Position numbers and translations under genes: made by a program
Part shown: piece after piece, positions 14,518 through 21,235 of the stretch
How the letters are laid out: each line of letters opens with the position of its first letter
How positions within the stretch are numbered: position 1 is the first letter of the stretch
Assembly: GCA_937897985.1 (NCBI GenBank)
Contig: CALCBD010000027.1
Span: 1 to 21,235, forward strand
DNA from: an uncultured Paludibacter sp.
GTDB lineage: Bacteria; Bacteroidota; Bacteroidia; Bacteroidales; Paludibacteraceae
DNA: 21,235 nucleotides
Reading direction: 5' to 3'
Notes under the pieces: model-generated
The model's database searches: none
What the model was told of the DNA's origin: nothing
The model's input: the letters and a program-made list of their open reading frames with translations, nothing else

Positions 14518-16065
14518 TTATTTTGGCTCCATCACAATTAATGGTATCAGCATTTCTTCGAGTGAAATACCGCCATGCTGGAAAGTATTCTTATAATAGC
14601 CCACGTAATAATTATAGTTGTTGGGATATGCAAAAAAGTCATCGTTGCCGGCAAAAATATAGGCCGAGCTGACATTCGGACTTGGTAATCCTACTTTCGA
14701 AGGTTGTAAAATTTCGAACACTTCTTTTTTGTTATAGCTCAATGTTTTGCCTACTTTATACCGGAGGTTGACGTTGGTGTTTTTATCACCGATAACTTTT
14801 ATGGCATTATTTACTTTGATGGTTCCGTGATCGGTAGTGAATATCAGCTTATAACCCCGACGGGCAATGGCTTTCATTAATTCATAAGTGGGTGAATGTT
14901 TGAACCACGAAAGCGTCAGGGAGCGATACGCCTGCTCATCGTTGGCTAATTCACGCATCATCTTCGATTCGGTGCGGGCATGCGAAAGCATGTCGATGAA
15001 ATTCAGCACAATTACATTTAATTGATTGACATCAAGGCGGGGTAATTGTTCAATCAGTTTTTCGCAGAAAGCCGATTCGTTAACTTTATGATATGAAAAA
15101 CTGTAATTTTTCCGGAAACGCTGCAATTGCGACTGGATAAGGTCCTTCTCATTCATGTTTTTACCTTCTTCTTCATCCTCGTCGACCCATAAGTTGGGAA
15201 ACATTTGCTGAATTTGTAAGGGCATCAAACCCGAAAAAATTGCATTGCGGGCATATTGGGTTGCAGTGGGTAAAATACTGCAATATAAATCTTCTTCGGT
15301 GAAAGTGTAAAGTTCACTCATCAGCTCACGAATGATTTTCCACTGGTCGTAACGGAAATTATCGACAAGTACAAAAAAAACTTTCTCCCCTTTATCCAGC
15401 AAAGGGAAGATTTTTGTTTTGAACAAATCGGGGCTCATCAAAGGTCGGTTTTCCGGTTTCTCGAACCAGGATGCATAATTTCTTTTTACGAATTTATTAA
15501 AAGTTGCATTTGCTTCCGACTTTTGCATCCTGAGCATTTCGTCCATTCCGTTATCGGTTTGTTCCAGCTCAAGTTCCCAGTACGAAAGTTTTTTGTAAAC
15601 CTCCACCCAGTTTTCGTAGGTGAGTGAGTCGTTGATTTGCATACCTATCCGTCCGAATTCGGAGCGATAAGTTGTGCTTGTATGTTCAGAAACAATCTCT
15701 TTTTTATGAATATTTTTTTTCAGTGTTAAAAGAATCTGGCTCGGATTCACAGGTTTGGTCAGGTAATCGGCAATTTTATTTCCGATGGCCATGTTCATAA
15801 TATTTTCTTCTTCGCTCTTGGTTATCATCACCAAAGGTACGTCCGGATCTGTTTCCTTGATCAGGGCAAGTGTTTCGAGACCACTCAGTCCGGGCATGTT
15901 CTCGTCGAGAAAAATAATATCAAATGGTTCTTTCTGACATAGTTCCAGTGCGTCTTTTCCATTGGTGGCTGTTACAACTTCGTATCCTTTATCTTCTAAA
16001 AATAAAATATAGGCACGCAGCAAATCGATTTCGTCGTCAGCCCATAATATCCGGTCTTTTTTCAT
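14518..16065 (-). CDS. porX: T9SS response regulator PorX (receiver + PglZ)
   Basis: A 515-residue cytoplasmic protein. The receiver domain (1-120) has acidic residues Asp10/Asp11, phospho-acceptor Asp54 in FLDENMPG, Thr82 and Lys104. A helical linker leads to a PglZ domain of the alkaline phosphatase superfamily (about 205-515). Its metal-site residues are Asp235 (LVDNFRYD), Thr269 or Thr267 (LPTATQYARNA), Asp358/His362 (FIDMLSH), Asp412/His413 (TTDHGT) and His497 (FQHGGISLEEM). PorX is the response regulator paired with kinase PorY in Porphyromonas gingivalis and is needed for type IX secretion. Its PglZ domain has been reported as a zinc-dependent phosphodiesterase. All expected active-site residues are present, so it should be functional. 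It follows porW by 110 bp with no promoter found between them. The kinase is not in this window. Confidence 0.94.
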   Translation of the reverse strand: MKKDRILWADDEIDLLRAYILFLEDKGYEVVTATNGKDALELCQKEPFDIIFLDENMPGLSGLETLALIKETDPDVPLVMITKSEEENIMNMAIGNKIADYLTKPVNPSQILLTLKKNIHKKEIVSEHTSTTYRSEFGRIGMQINDSLTYENWVEVYKKLSYWELELEQTDNGMDEMLRMQKSEANATFNKFVKRNYASWFEKPENRPLMSPDLFKTKIFPLLDKGEKVFFVLVDNFRYDQWKIIRELMSELYTFTEEDLYCSILPTATQYARNAIFSGLMPLQIQQMFPNLWVDEDEEEGKNMNEKDLIQSQLQRFRKNYSFSYHKVNESAFCEKLIEQLPRLDVNQLNVIVLNFIDMLSHARTESKMMRELANDEQAYRSLTLSWFKHSPTYELMKAIARRGYKLIFTTDHGTIKVNNAIKVIGDKNTNVNLRYKVGKTLSYNKKEVFEILQPSKVGLPSPNVSSAYIFAGNDDFFAYPNNYNYYVGYYKNTFQHGGISLEEMLIPLIVMEPK

Positions 16066-16175
16066 TTTTTTTGAGTTGCTTTTTCCTTTGCAGGACTTAA
16101 ATTTTGAATCAATTTGTAGATGAATGAAGTTACCTGCAATTTTTTTGTTCTTAATTTCCGGTATTTTCAGGTTGC

Positions 16176-19100
16176 TTATTTTAAATAATATTGTTGCATA
16201 AATTCAAAATAAGTAGTCATGGCATCTTTCTGCATCATAATGTTAAGATTTTTCTGTGATCCCAACAAATTGCGATAATCAGTGCCTTTCAGATTTTCGA
16301 ACAGCGAACGCTCTTTAACCATACGTAATAAATACGATTTGGCAGTATTTGCATCGGCAAACGGACCTATAATAATAATCTGCTTTCCGGCAACATTTTC
16401 CTTGTTCAGTTTTAAATTCAGCATGCTGTAATTCTGAGCATTATAACTGTCAAAAACAGATTTCAATTTATTAAAATCAAATTCTCCCGACAGTACCACT
16501 ATAGAAACAAAGTGCGGTTCGTTGGCTCTGTAGGCAAACAAATTTTTAAACAAGGGTACTTCTTCCTCTTTCTGAATAACCACAGCAGGTACAGTTGGCT
16601 GAACTGTACTGACAGGGGCGGATGTTGGTTCCGGCGTTTTTGTGGTAGCTGTGTTTTGCTGTGCCGGTTTTGTTTCATTGGCTACGACAGTTTCTTTTGT
16701 GTCAGGTGGAAGTGCTTGTTTTTCGTTCACTTTATTGACTTCATTCAATGCGTTTTCATCTAATTTATTCAGATTTCCGTCAGGAGAAGTGCTATTCGTC
16801 TTTGCATTCAGTTCGGGTTTTGAAGCCGGTTTTCTGATGTTTTTTTCCTGTTTTACATTGTTTGAAACGGTTTTTACATTCCCGGCTATGAATGTATTGT
16901 TAAGTTTCGCCGACTGGAAGCTGAGGTATTGACTTAAACCGGAAACAGAACGTAATATACCGTAGTTTTCCTCAGAGATGATAATCTCCTGTGCATTTAA
17001 TTCCTCTATCAGCGACATCAGTGCAGGGTTTTTGGCCAGTGAGTTAATGTACCACTGTACTTCATCATACGAATCGAAATTAATAACTGAAAGGGCATTA
17101 TAGGTGCTGTCGAGTTTACCGGTGGCGAGGTCAAAATCCTTGACAATAAAACTGCTGAAATTAAAAGCAGCAATGTTGTAAAGTAATTTGTTCATACTTT
17201 TGATATCTGCTTTTGTAATTATCAGTAACCTGTGTTTGATTGTCTTATCGGTCGAAAATTGTTTTTCGGCTATTGTCGCATTTTCTTCCTTCAGGTCATT
17301 GTCGCGCCGGGCTAAAAGTGTACCGTGCGATTTTCCGGTTTTGGCTTCGAGTCCCTGCTTCATCAATGAGAGGATGTCTTTCGACATGGCACTCACATCA
17401 CTTTCCGGAAATTTTTCGACCACATCGTTCAATGCTTTTTCGAAAGTTTCGGGTTTTTCGGTTTTACCAATGCTTAATGCATTCAGAAACATGAATTTAG
17501 GCATTAGAGTCGAAAGCGGATAATTTTTTCGGATGTACTCAACGTTTTGTTTTACAAGTTTAAAATCGCTGTTGTTGTAAGCAGTGTATGTGTTATTATA
17601 AATCGAATCCTGTTCCTGGTACATTCGGTTCATCCTGTCTAAATAGTCGGGCATAGAAATTACCTCCACATATTTTGATTTAGGGAAATTGCTGATCAGC
17701 AGGTTTTTATAATATTCGGCTTTAGGCAGATTTCCCTGTTTCGATTCGAGCATATAGCTCTGGAAAAAGGTTTCAACCCTTCTTTCGTCTGTCGGGAAAC
17801 GCCGGTTGAATTCATCAAAGGTTTCGATAGCTTTGGTGAAATCTTCCACTTTATCTTTGTAAATCATTCCCATATTGAAAAGCGCTGTGGCAAGTTCGGA
17901 ATTTGATTTCCCGATTTGAGCCGGAGTAACCGGAATTTGCTGCAGGTAAAATTCAGGATTTTTATTGTCCGAAATCACATTGTTCTGTTTGGTGCTGTCT
18001 TTAGGAGCTGCGGATGTACCATCAGTATTGCTTTGTGCTGTTTCTTCAGCAAAAAGTGCACTTGATTTATTGGATCTGCGCCAGTTATCTTCAAGTTTTC
18101 GTTTACCCCAGCGTTTCAGGAAGTCAGATTGTCCTGATTTCAGAATGGCAGCATTATAAAAATACCAGTTGCCCATTCCGGCCGAAGGTCCGATCATTGG
18201 CATATTGTTTAAATCATTTTCAGGATCGAAGTTTCTTGCGTTTTTCGATTGTTCTGCTTCTATGGCAGCTTTTTCGTCGGCTTTTAGTTTTTCAATGATT
18301 TTGTTTACAATTTCGAGTCTTTTTTCTTCGGGCAGTGTCGCAAGGTGCTGCAGGCTGTCCTGTAAAACCACAATGTCGTGTTGTGCAACAAGTTCGCCAA
18401 GCGTTTCGGCTAATTTTGAAACCCTGTTATAGTTTTCATTATCCACTGTAATGATTTTGGCGGCTTCATCATAACAGGGCTGGGCTTTGATGTAATTCTG
18501 TTTGTTGTAATACAAATCTCCCAGCGTAATGAGGGTTACTGCTTTATCAAACCCGTTGCGGGTGCTTTTTTGTTTCGAATCAATAAAATACTCAATTGCT
18601 TTTGCTGTATCTTTGGTTTGCAGATATGTTTTCCCAATGGTGTAGTAAATCTGATCGAGATATTCTTTGTTGTTGGGGTTTTTAAGCATTTTATTCAGCT
18701 CTTTTCTGACTGAAGTCACATGCTCGTTGTCGAGTTCGGCTCTGTAAATGCGGGCGTTAAAGTCCATCTCGAACGGAGGATTCAGTTTTAAAACATTCGA
18801 GAAAGCCTGAAAAGCCTGTTGGTTATTTCCGGTAATTTTATAGAGCTGAGCAAGCAGAAACTGAAATCTTTGTTTTAAATATTTATCAGTTTCTTTTTTT
18901 AAAGCCAGTTCGAGGAAAGGAATTGCTTCTTTGTATTGATGTTTTTTTAACAGTAAATCGGCATTGACAGATGCAAAAAGTCCGATATGTGCAGCGTTCA
19001 GATCGTCCTGTTTTAATTTTGAAAGCAATTGTTCGGCTTCATAAATCCAGCCCATCTCACCATAAGCGCGGGCTGTCCACAGCTGACAACGAGCTACCAT

Positions 19101-19640
19101 ATCTTTATCAGCCTGATAGTGGCGTGCAATGTATGTGAAAGTACCAACCGAACCGATAAAATCTCCTTTATGAAATTCGGCCTGAGCGAGCAGAAGCCAT
19201 GCATCTTTAAGTGCCGGATTAAATTCTTCCTGTTTGTACCACAACTGATATTGCGGGTCATTCCATTTTTTATCATCCCGTTCGGGTTTTTGTTTGATCG
19301 AATGAAGTTTGATGGCTTTACGGCATTTTTCAATGGTACGATCCATGGCCGATTTGGCCGCATTGGTGTTTTCGTGCCGGCTGACAGGGTACATTGGAAT
19401 AATGGAAGAATAATCCTCACGATGTGCAGTGTTGATGCTCTGTAATCCTTCGTTGTAGCTTACAAGTCCGTTGAAATGAACATTGTAACGTGTGTTCAGA
19501 GCCTGATAAGCCCGTGTGGCCGGAGTGTTCTTTTTCAACGAACAGGCACTTGCCAGAACGACGAGAACCGAAAACAATATAATATGATGGAATTTCGCTT
19601 TCAAAAAAAACAGGATATTTAGGGTTGTCTTAATAATCAT
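16176..19640 (-). CDS. porW: T9SS TPR lipoprotein PorW/SprE
   Basis: A 1154-residue outer-membrane-associated lipoprotein. The signal peptide ends in LASAC with the lipidated Cys33. The start of the mature protein (CSLKKNTPATRAYQALNTRY) is typical of PorW/SprE proteins, which type IX secretion and gliding need. Residues about 34-790 are TPR-type helical repeats, including AFHKGDF- and YNKQNYIKAQPCYDEA-like helices and a Lys/Glu-rich section near 440-480. The C-terminal part holds two related 115-residue domains, at 799-913 and 1040-1154, joined by a Pro/Thr/Asn/Lys-rich linker (914-1039). Each has a hydrophobic strand, NKL, FN or YN, then a second strand before a helix. The start at 19640 is the only ATG before the lipobox. 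It leads the minus-strand run porW-porX-argF'-apt. Confidence 0.9.
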   Translation of the reverse strand: MIIKTTLNILFFLKAKFHHIILFSVLVVLASACSLKKNTPATRAYQALNTRYNVHFNGLVSYNEGLQSINTAHREDYSSIIPMYPVSRHENTNAAKSAMDRTIEKCRKAIKLHSIKQKPERDDKKWNDPQYQLWYKQEEFNPALKDAWLLLAQAEFHKGDFIGSVGTFTYIARHYQADKDMVARCQLWTARAYGEMGWIYEAEQLLSKLKQDDLNAAHIGLFASVNADLLLKKHQYKEAIPFLELALKKETDKYLKQRFQFLLAQLYKITGNNQQAFQAFSNVLKLNPPFEMDFNARIYRAELDNEHVTSVRKELNKMLKNPNNKEYLDQIYYTIGKTYLQTKDTAKAIEYFIDSKQKSTRNGFDKAVTLITLGDLYYNKQNYIKAQPCYDEAAKIITVDNENYNRVSKLAETLGELVAQHDIVVLQDSLQHLATLPEEKRLEIVNKIIEKLKADEKAAIEAEQSKNARNFDPENDLNNMPMIGPSAGMGNWYFYNAAILKSGQSDFLKRWGKRKLEDNWRRSNKSSALFAEETAQSNTDGTSAAPKDSTKQNNVISDNKNPEFYLQQIPVTPAQIGKSNSELATALFNMGMIYKDKVEDFTKAIETFDEFNRRFPTDERRVETFFQSYMLESKQGNLPKAEYYKNLLISNFPKSKYVEVISMPDYLDRMNRMYQEQDSIYNNTYTAYNNSDFKLVKQNVEYIRKNYPLSTLMPKFMFLNALSIGKTEKPETFEKALNDVVEKFPESDVSAMSKDILSLMKQGLEAKTGKSHGTLLARRDNDLKEENATIAEKQFSTDKTIKHRLLIITKADIKSMNKLLYNIAAFNFSSFIVKDFDLATGKLDSTYNALSVINFDSYDEVQWYINSLAKNPALMSLIEELNAQEIIISEENYGILRSVSGLSQYLSFQSAKLNNTFIAGNVKTVSNNVKQEKNIRKPASKPELNAKTNSTSPDGNLNKLDENALNEVNKVNEKQALPPDTKETVVANETKPAQQNTATTKTPEPTSAPVSTVQPTVPAVVIQKEEEVPLFKNLFAYRANEPHFVSIVVLSGEFDFNKLKSVFDSYNAQNYSMLNLKLNKENVAGKQIIIIGPFADANTAKSYLLRMVKERSLFENLKGTDYRNLLGSQKNLNIMMQKDAMTTYFEFMQQYYLK

Positions 19641-19655
19641 TTAAAAGTCAAAATA

Positions 19656-19663
19656 CAAACTTA
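19656..19663 (-). promoter_or_regulatory. -7 promoter element of porW
   Basis: The minus strand reads TAAGTTTG, an exact TAnnTTTG match, 16 bp before the porW ATG. The leader would be very short (about 10 nt). No -33 element at standard spacing is visible. It lies in the 134-bp divergent region shared with the gene at 19775. Confidence 0.4.
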
Positions 19664-19724
19664 AAAAACACCATTCTATTGTGTTTTTAACTCACAAAAA
19701 TACGAAATTTTGAATACAAACCTT

Positions 19725-19732
19725 TAACTTTG
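19725..19732 (+). promoter_or_regulatory. -7 promoter element of the small membrane protein gene
   Basis: TAACTTTG fits TAnnTTTG, 43 bp before the ATG at 19775, giving a leader of about 35 nt. A TTTTG at 19708-19712 is too close for a standard -33 box. Confidence 0.45.
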
Positions 19733-19774
19733 CGGCGAAAATTATGTTGTATTAAGTAATTAAGTGAAAATAAT

Positions 19775-20167
19775 ATGTGGGTTCTTGTAATTATATTAAT
19801 AGTTTTTGCGCTGATTCTGATGATAGCTACTTATCTGAACAGAAGGAATAAGACAGAAGAGAATGAAATTGTTATCAATAATGATGGTGAATGTTGTGGC
19901 GCGCACGAAGTCTGTGACCGTGATTCATTGCTGAGTGCTGATGTGACCATTGAGTATTTCGACGATGAAGATTTGGATGCATTGGCTCATATAGCACCCG
20001 AAAAACTAACCGAAGCACAACAAAAGCAACTCGCTGATGTGTTTTATACATTGAAGGAAAGTGAGGTGGCAGCATGGCTTCGCAGCCTGCAACTGAGAGC
20101 CATACAGCTGCCAATGGCTTTAAGAGAAGAAGCTTTGATGGTAGTAAGCGAAAGACGCAATCAATGA
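19775..20167 (+). CDS. Small membrane-anchored protein with Cys-Cys-His-Cys cluster
   Basis: A 130-residue protein. An N-terminal membrane helix (about 1-20, MWVLVIILIVFALILMIATY) is followed by a basic stop-transfer NRRNK. A compact cluster GECCGAHEVCDRDSLL carries Cys40, Cys41, His44 and Cys47. An acidic, helical region (about 57-130) includes YFDDEDLDALAHI and WLRSLQLRAIQLP. I recall close relatives across Bacteroidales, sometimes labelled 'phospholipase' without any catalytic motif; I see none here. The Cys/His spacing could bind a metal or form disulfides, which is inference. It is divergent from porW and converges on the AlkD-like gene with only 17 bp between stops. Function unknown. 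Confidence 0.82.
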   Translation: MWVLVIILIVFALILMIATYLNRRNKTEENEIVINNDGECCGAHEVCDRDSLLSADVTIEYFDDEDLDALAHIAPEKLTEAQQKQLADVFYTLKESEVAAWLRSLQLRAIQLPMALREEALMVVSERRNQ

Positions 20168-20184
20168 TTTTGTAAAATACCGGC

Positions 20185-20895
20185 TTAGTTTTTCTCCATT
20201 GCCTTTTTTTTCATCTCCGGAGGCATCTTTTCGATGGCATATCGCAGCGATGTTCGTGGCATTACACTTTTCTTGCTGATTATATAATCGTATACTTCCT
20301 GAAGATGCTTGTTGGCAGCTACTTTCAACATCCAGCCATATCCTTTCTGAACCATATCGTCCCTGTCCAACAACAATATATCGGCAATTTCGAATATGTC
20401 GCTGATAAAAAGCCCTTTACGTGCAGGAATTATCAGTGTGACAGCAGCTGCACGACGCATCCACCGGCTCTCATGTTGAGCCATTCGTTTTAAATCTCCG
20501 ATAAATTGAGGGTACATTTCGACAAGTGTTCCAAGTGTGTGGTTGCAGAATGTATCGCATGATGCCCAGTTGTCGACATACTTCAGTACCCAGTTTCTGA
20601 AACGTACGAAATCTTCAGGTTCGAACTTTTTATGCAAACTGTAAGACCAGTGACAGGCAATAAAAGTTTCTTCAAGCATGCCCGATTGCCAAAGAGATTC
20701 ACATAAATCAAAAATTTCTTCTTTTGGAAGATTTTTCACCCGGCTGAATGAGTTTTTAGCTATATTGCCTACATCTGCCGATTTAATTCCATAACATTTA
20801 ATACTTTCCTTAAAAAAGTGCATACTGGAAATGCGCGTTTTCTCATCACTTTTGATTGCTAATTCCTGACGAAGTTGTTGTATGATTTCCGACAT
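20185..20895 (-). CDS. AlkD-like DNA alkylation repair HEAT-repeat protein
   Basis: A protein of about 236 residues of the DNA alkylation repair family (AlkC/AlkD-like, HEAT repeats). These glycosylases remove bulky or cationic alkylated bases such as 3-methyladenine and 7-methylguanine without flipping the base. Pattern residues on the DNA-facing side can be seen. NWASCD has Trp and Asp in the positions of the AlkD Trp109/Asp113 pair, SRWMRRAAAV provides the conserved Arg, and VQKGYGWMLKVAANK the second Trp (Trp187 in AlkD). An extension to TTG at 20925 is possible, but that TTG lies in a -7 promoter element, so ATG at 20895 (MSEIIQQLRQ) is the start. It is convergent with the gene at 19775. 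Confidence 0.85.
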   Translation of the reverse strand: MSEIIQQLRQELAIKSDEKTRISSMHFFKESIKCYGIKSADVGNIAKNSFSRVKNLPKEEIFDLCESLWQSGMLEETFIACHWSYSLHKKFEPEDFVRFRNWVLKYVDNWASCDTFCNHTLGTLVEMYPQFIGDLKRMAQHESRWMRRAAAVTLIIPARKGLFISDIFEIADILLLDRDDMVQKGYGWMLKVAANKHLQEVYDYIISKKSVMPRTSLRYAIEKMPPEMKKKAMEKN

Positions 20896-20922
20896 TGTAC
20901 CGATTGATTTATAAATATTCTG

Positions 20923-20930
20923 CAAATATA
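20923..20930 (-). promoter_or_regulatory. -7 promoter element of the AlkD-like gene
   Basis: The minus strand reads TATATTTG, identical to the element before argB, 28 bp before the ATG at 20895. It predicts a leader of about 20 nt. No good -33 element is seen. Confidence 0.5.
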
Positions 20931-21000
20931 ATTATTAGTTGGATTAACTGTTATGAAGGGATGCGATTTTTAAGTTTAGCCGGTTCATTTTCCCGATATT

Positions 21001-21108
21001 AAGATGTCAGGGCTACGCCCCTCAGATTTATCTGCTTATTCAAAGTTACAAAGATGTCACAGCTACGCTGCTTAATACAATAACTCAGGGGCGTAGCCCT
21101 GTCATCTT
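21001..21108. repeat. Inverted repeat pair plus a central variant copy
   Basis: The outer arms (21001-21022 and 21087-21108) are complementary at 21 of 22 positions. Each contains GGGCTACGCCC, itself a small hairpin (GGGC-TAC-GCCC). A third copy, direct to the left arm, begins AAGATGTCA at 21051 and contains CAGCTACGCTG, in which both sides of the small stem are changed together. The arms could fold into one long stem of about 22 bp. Confidence 0.8.
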
Positions 21109-21208
21109 ATTTATATAATCAGGAACTTAAAAAAATAACAACCCCTGATTCGCATAATTAATTATTTCTTTGTATTCTCCGTGCCTCTGTGGTTATTAAG
21201 AATCACCG

Positions 21209-21234
21209 ACACCCCCCAACCCCCAAGGGGGTGT
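21209..21234. repeat. C/G-rich palindrome at the right edge
   Basis: ACACCCCC (21209-21216) pairs perfectly with GGGGGTGT (21227-21234) around a C-rich centre. It has the same general build as the repeats at 13411 and 13521 and may be cut by the window edge. Confidence 0.55.
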
Positions 21235-21235
21235 A

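Larger units (their letters stand above)
20931..21235. other. Intergenic region with palindromic repeats, no gene seen
   Basis: About 305 bp right of the AlkD-like promoter contain no convincing open reading frame. It holds the three-copy repeat at 21001-21108 and a C/G-rich palindrome at the very edge (21209-21234). The rest, including 21109-21208, is AT-rich with nothing I recognise. Confidence 0.5.

Noticed and set aside
14518..16065. PglZ domain as part of a BREX or other phage-defence system
   Set aside because: The receiver-PglZ architecture is that of PorX, and no brxC, pglX or other defence genes are present.
16512..16932. Overlapping + strand reading frames rich in Phe, Cys and Ser opposite porW
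   Set aside because: They are antisense to the Pro/Thr/Lys-rich linker and nearby codons of PorW. Their composition is what a reverse complement of those codons gives.
21001..21108. CRISPR-like array
   Set aside because: There are only three units, one of them inverted, with irregular spacing and no cas genes.
21001..21108. Simple terminator of a neighbouring gene
   Set aside because: The long stem lacks a T run, and on the left it sits beyond the 5' end of the AlkD-like gene, where no terminator is needed for that gene.
1..21235. Integrated mobile element, tRNA, rRNA or riboswitch
   Set aside because: No integrase, transposase or att-like duplication, no tRNA cloverleaf and no riboswitch pattern was recognised by eye. 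A covariance-model scan was not possible here.

Overview
The window comes from a member of the Bacteroidota, most likely order Bacteroidales. The grounds are: a PglZ-domain response regulator (PorX) and a PorW/SprE lipoprotein of the type IX secretion system; an ornithine carbamoyltransferase of the Bacteroides N-succinylornithine type; promoters with the Bacteroidota -7 element TAnnTTTG; almost no Shine-Dalgarno sequences; and AT-rich DNA with C/G-rich palindromic repeats. It looks like core chromosome. I see no phage, transposase, CRISPR array, tRNA or rRNA.

Layout. Positions 1-2048: a terminator for a + strand gene off the left edge, then on the minus strand a DUF456 membrane protein and a DUF6051 alpha/beta-hydrolase-like protein. 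The latter is divergent from a + strand membrane-anchored LytTR regulator, whose upstream region carries a tandem 19-20 bp repeat and a good promoter. Positions 2049-5103 (+): LytTR regulator, patatin-like phospholipase and a class I aspartate aminotransferase, followed by a structured 3' region ending in a strong terminator. Positions 5768-12275 (-), in transcription order: argB, a secreted BD-FAE-like esterase, an M20 deacylase of the ArgE type, a mannose-1-phosphate guanylyltransferase, a small tail-anchored protein and mutL. Positions 12312-12882: a decaying interval with a frameshifted C-terminal remnant of a DUF4143-type ATPase and a second, degenerate copy of the argB 5' end. Positions 12883-19640 (-), in transcription order: porW, porX, argF' and apt. 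Positions 19775-20895: a + strand small membrane protein with a Cys/His cluster converges on an AlkD-like DNA repair gene. The right end (20926-21235) holds palindromic repeats.

How the genes fit together. argF', argB and the M20 deacylase are three steps of arginine synthesis, probably through succinylated intermediates because ArgF' has Pro90. PorW and PorX belong to the type IX secretion system: PorX is its response regulator and PorW a TPR lipoprotein needed for secretion. They are adjacent here and probably co-transcribed. MutL and the AlkD-like protein are repair proteins with no evident link to each other.

I found no clearly new multi-gene system. The most unusual signals are: the porW-porX adjacency together with a duplicated C-terminal domain in PorW; the repeat elements that shape both the argF' stop and the apt N-terminus; the argB 5' duplication bordering a dead ATPase gene; the tandem operator-like repeat upstream of the LytTR gene; and the repeat trio at the right end, in which one copy has compensatory stem changes.
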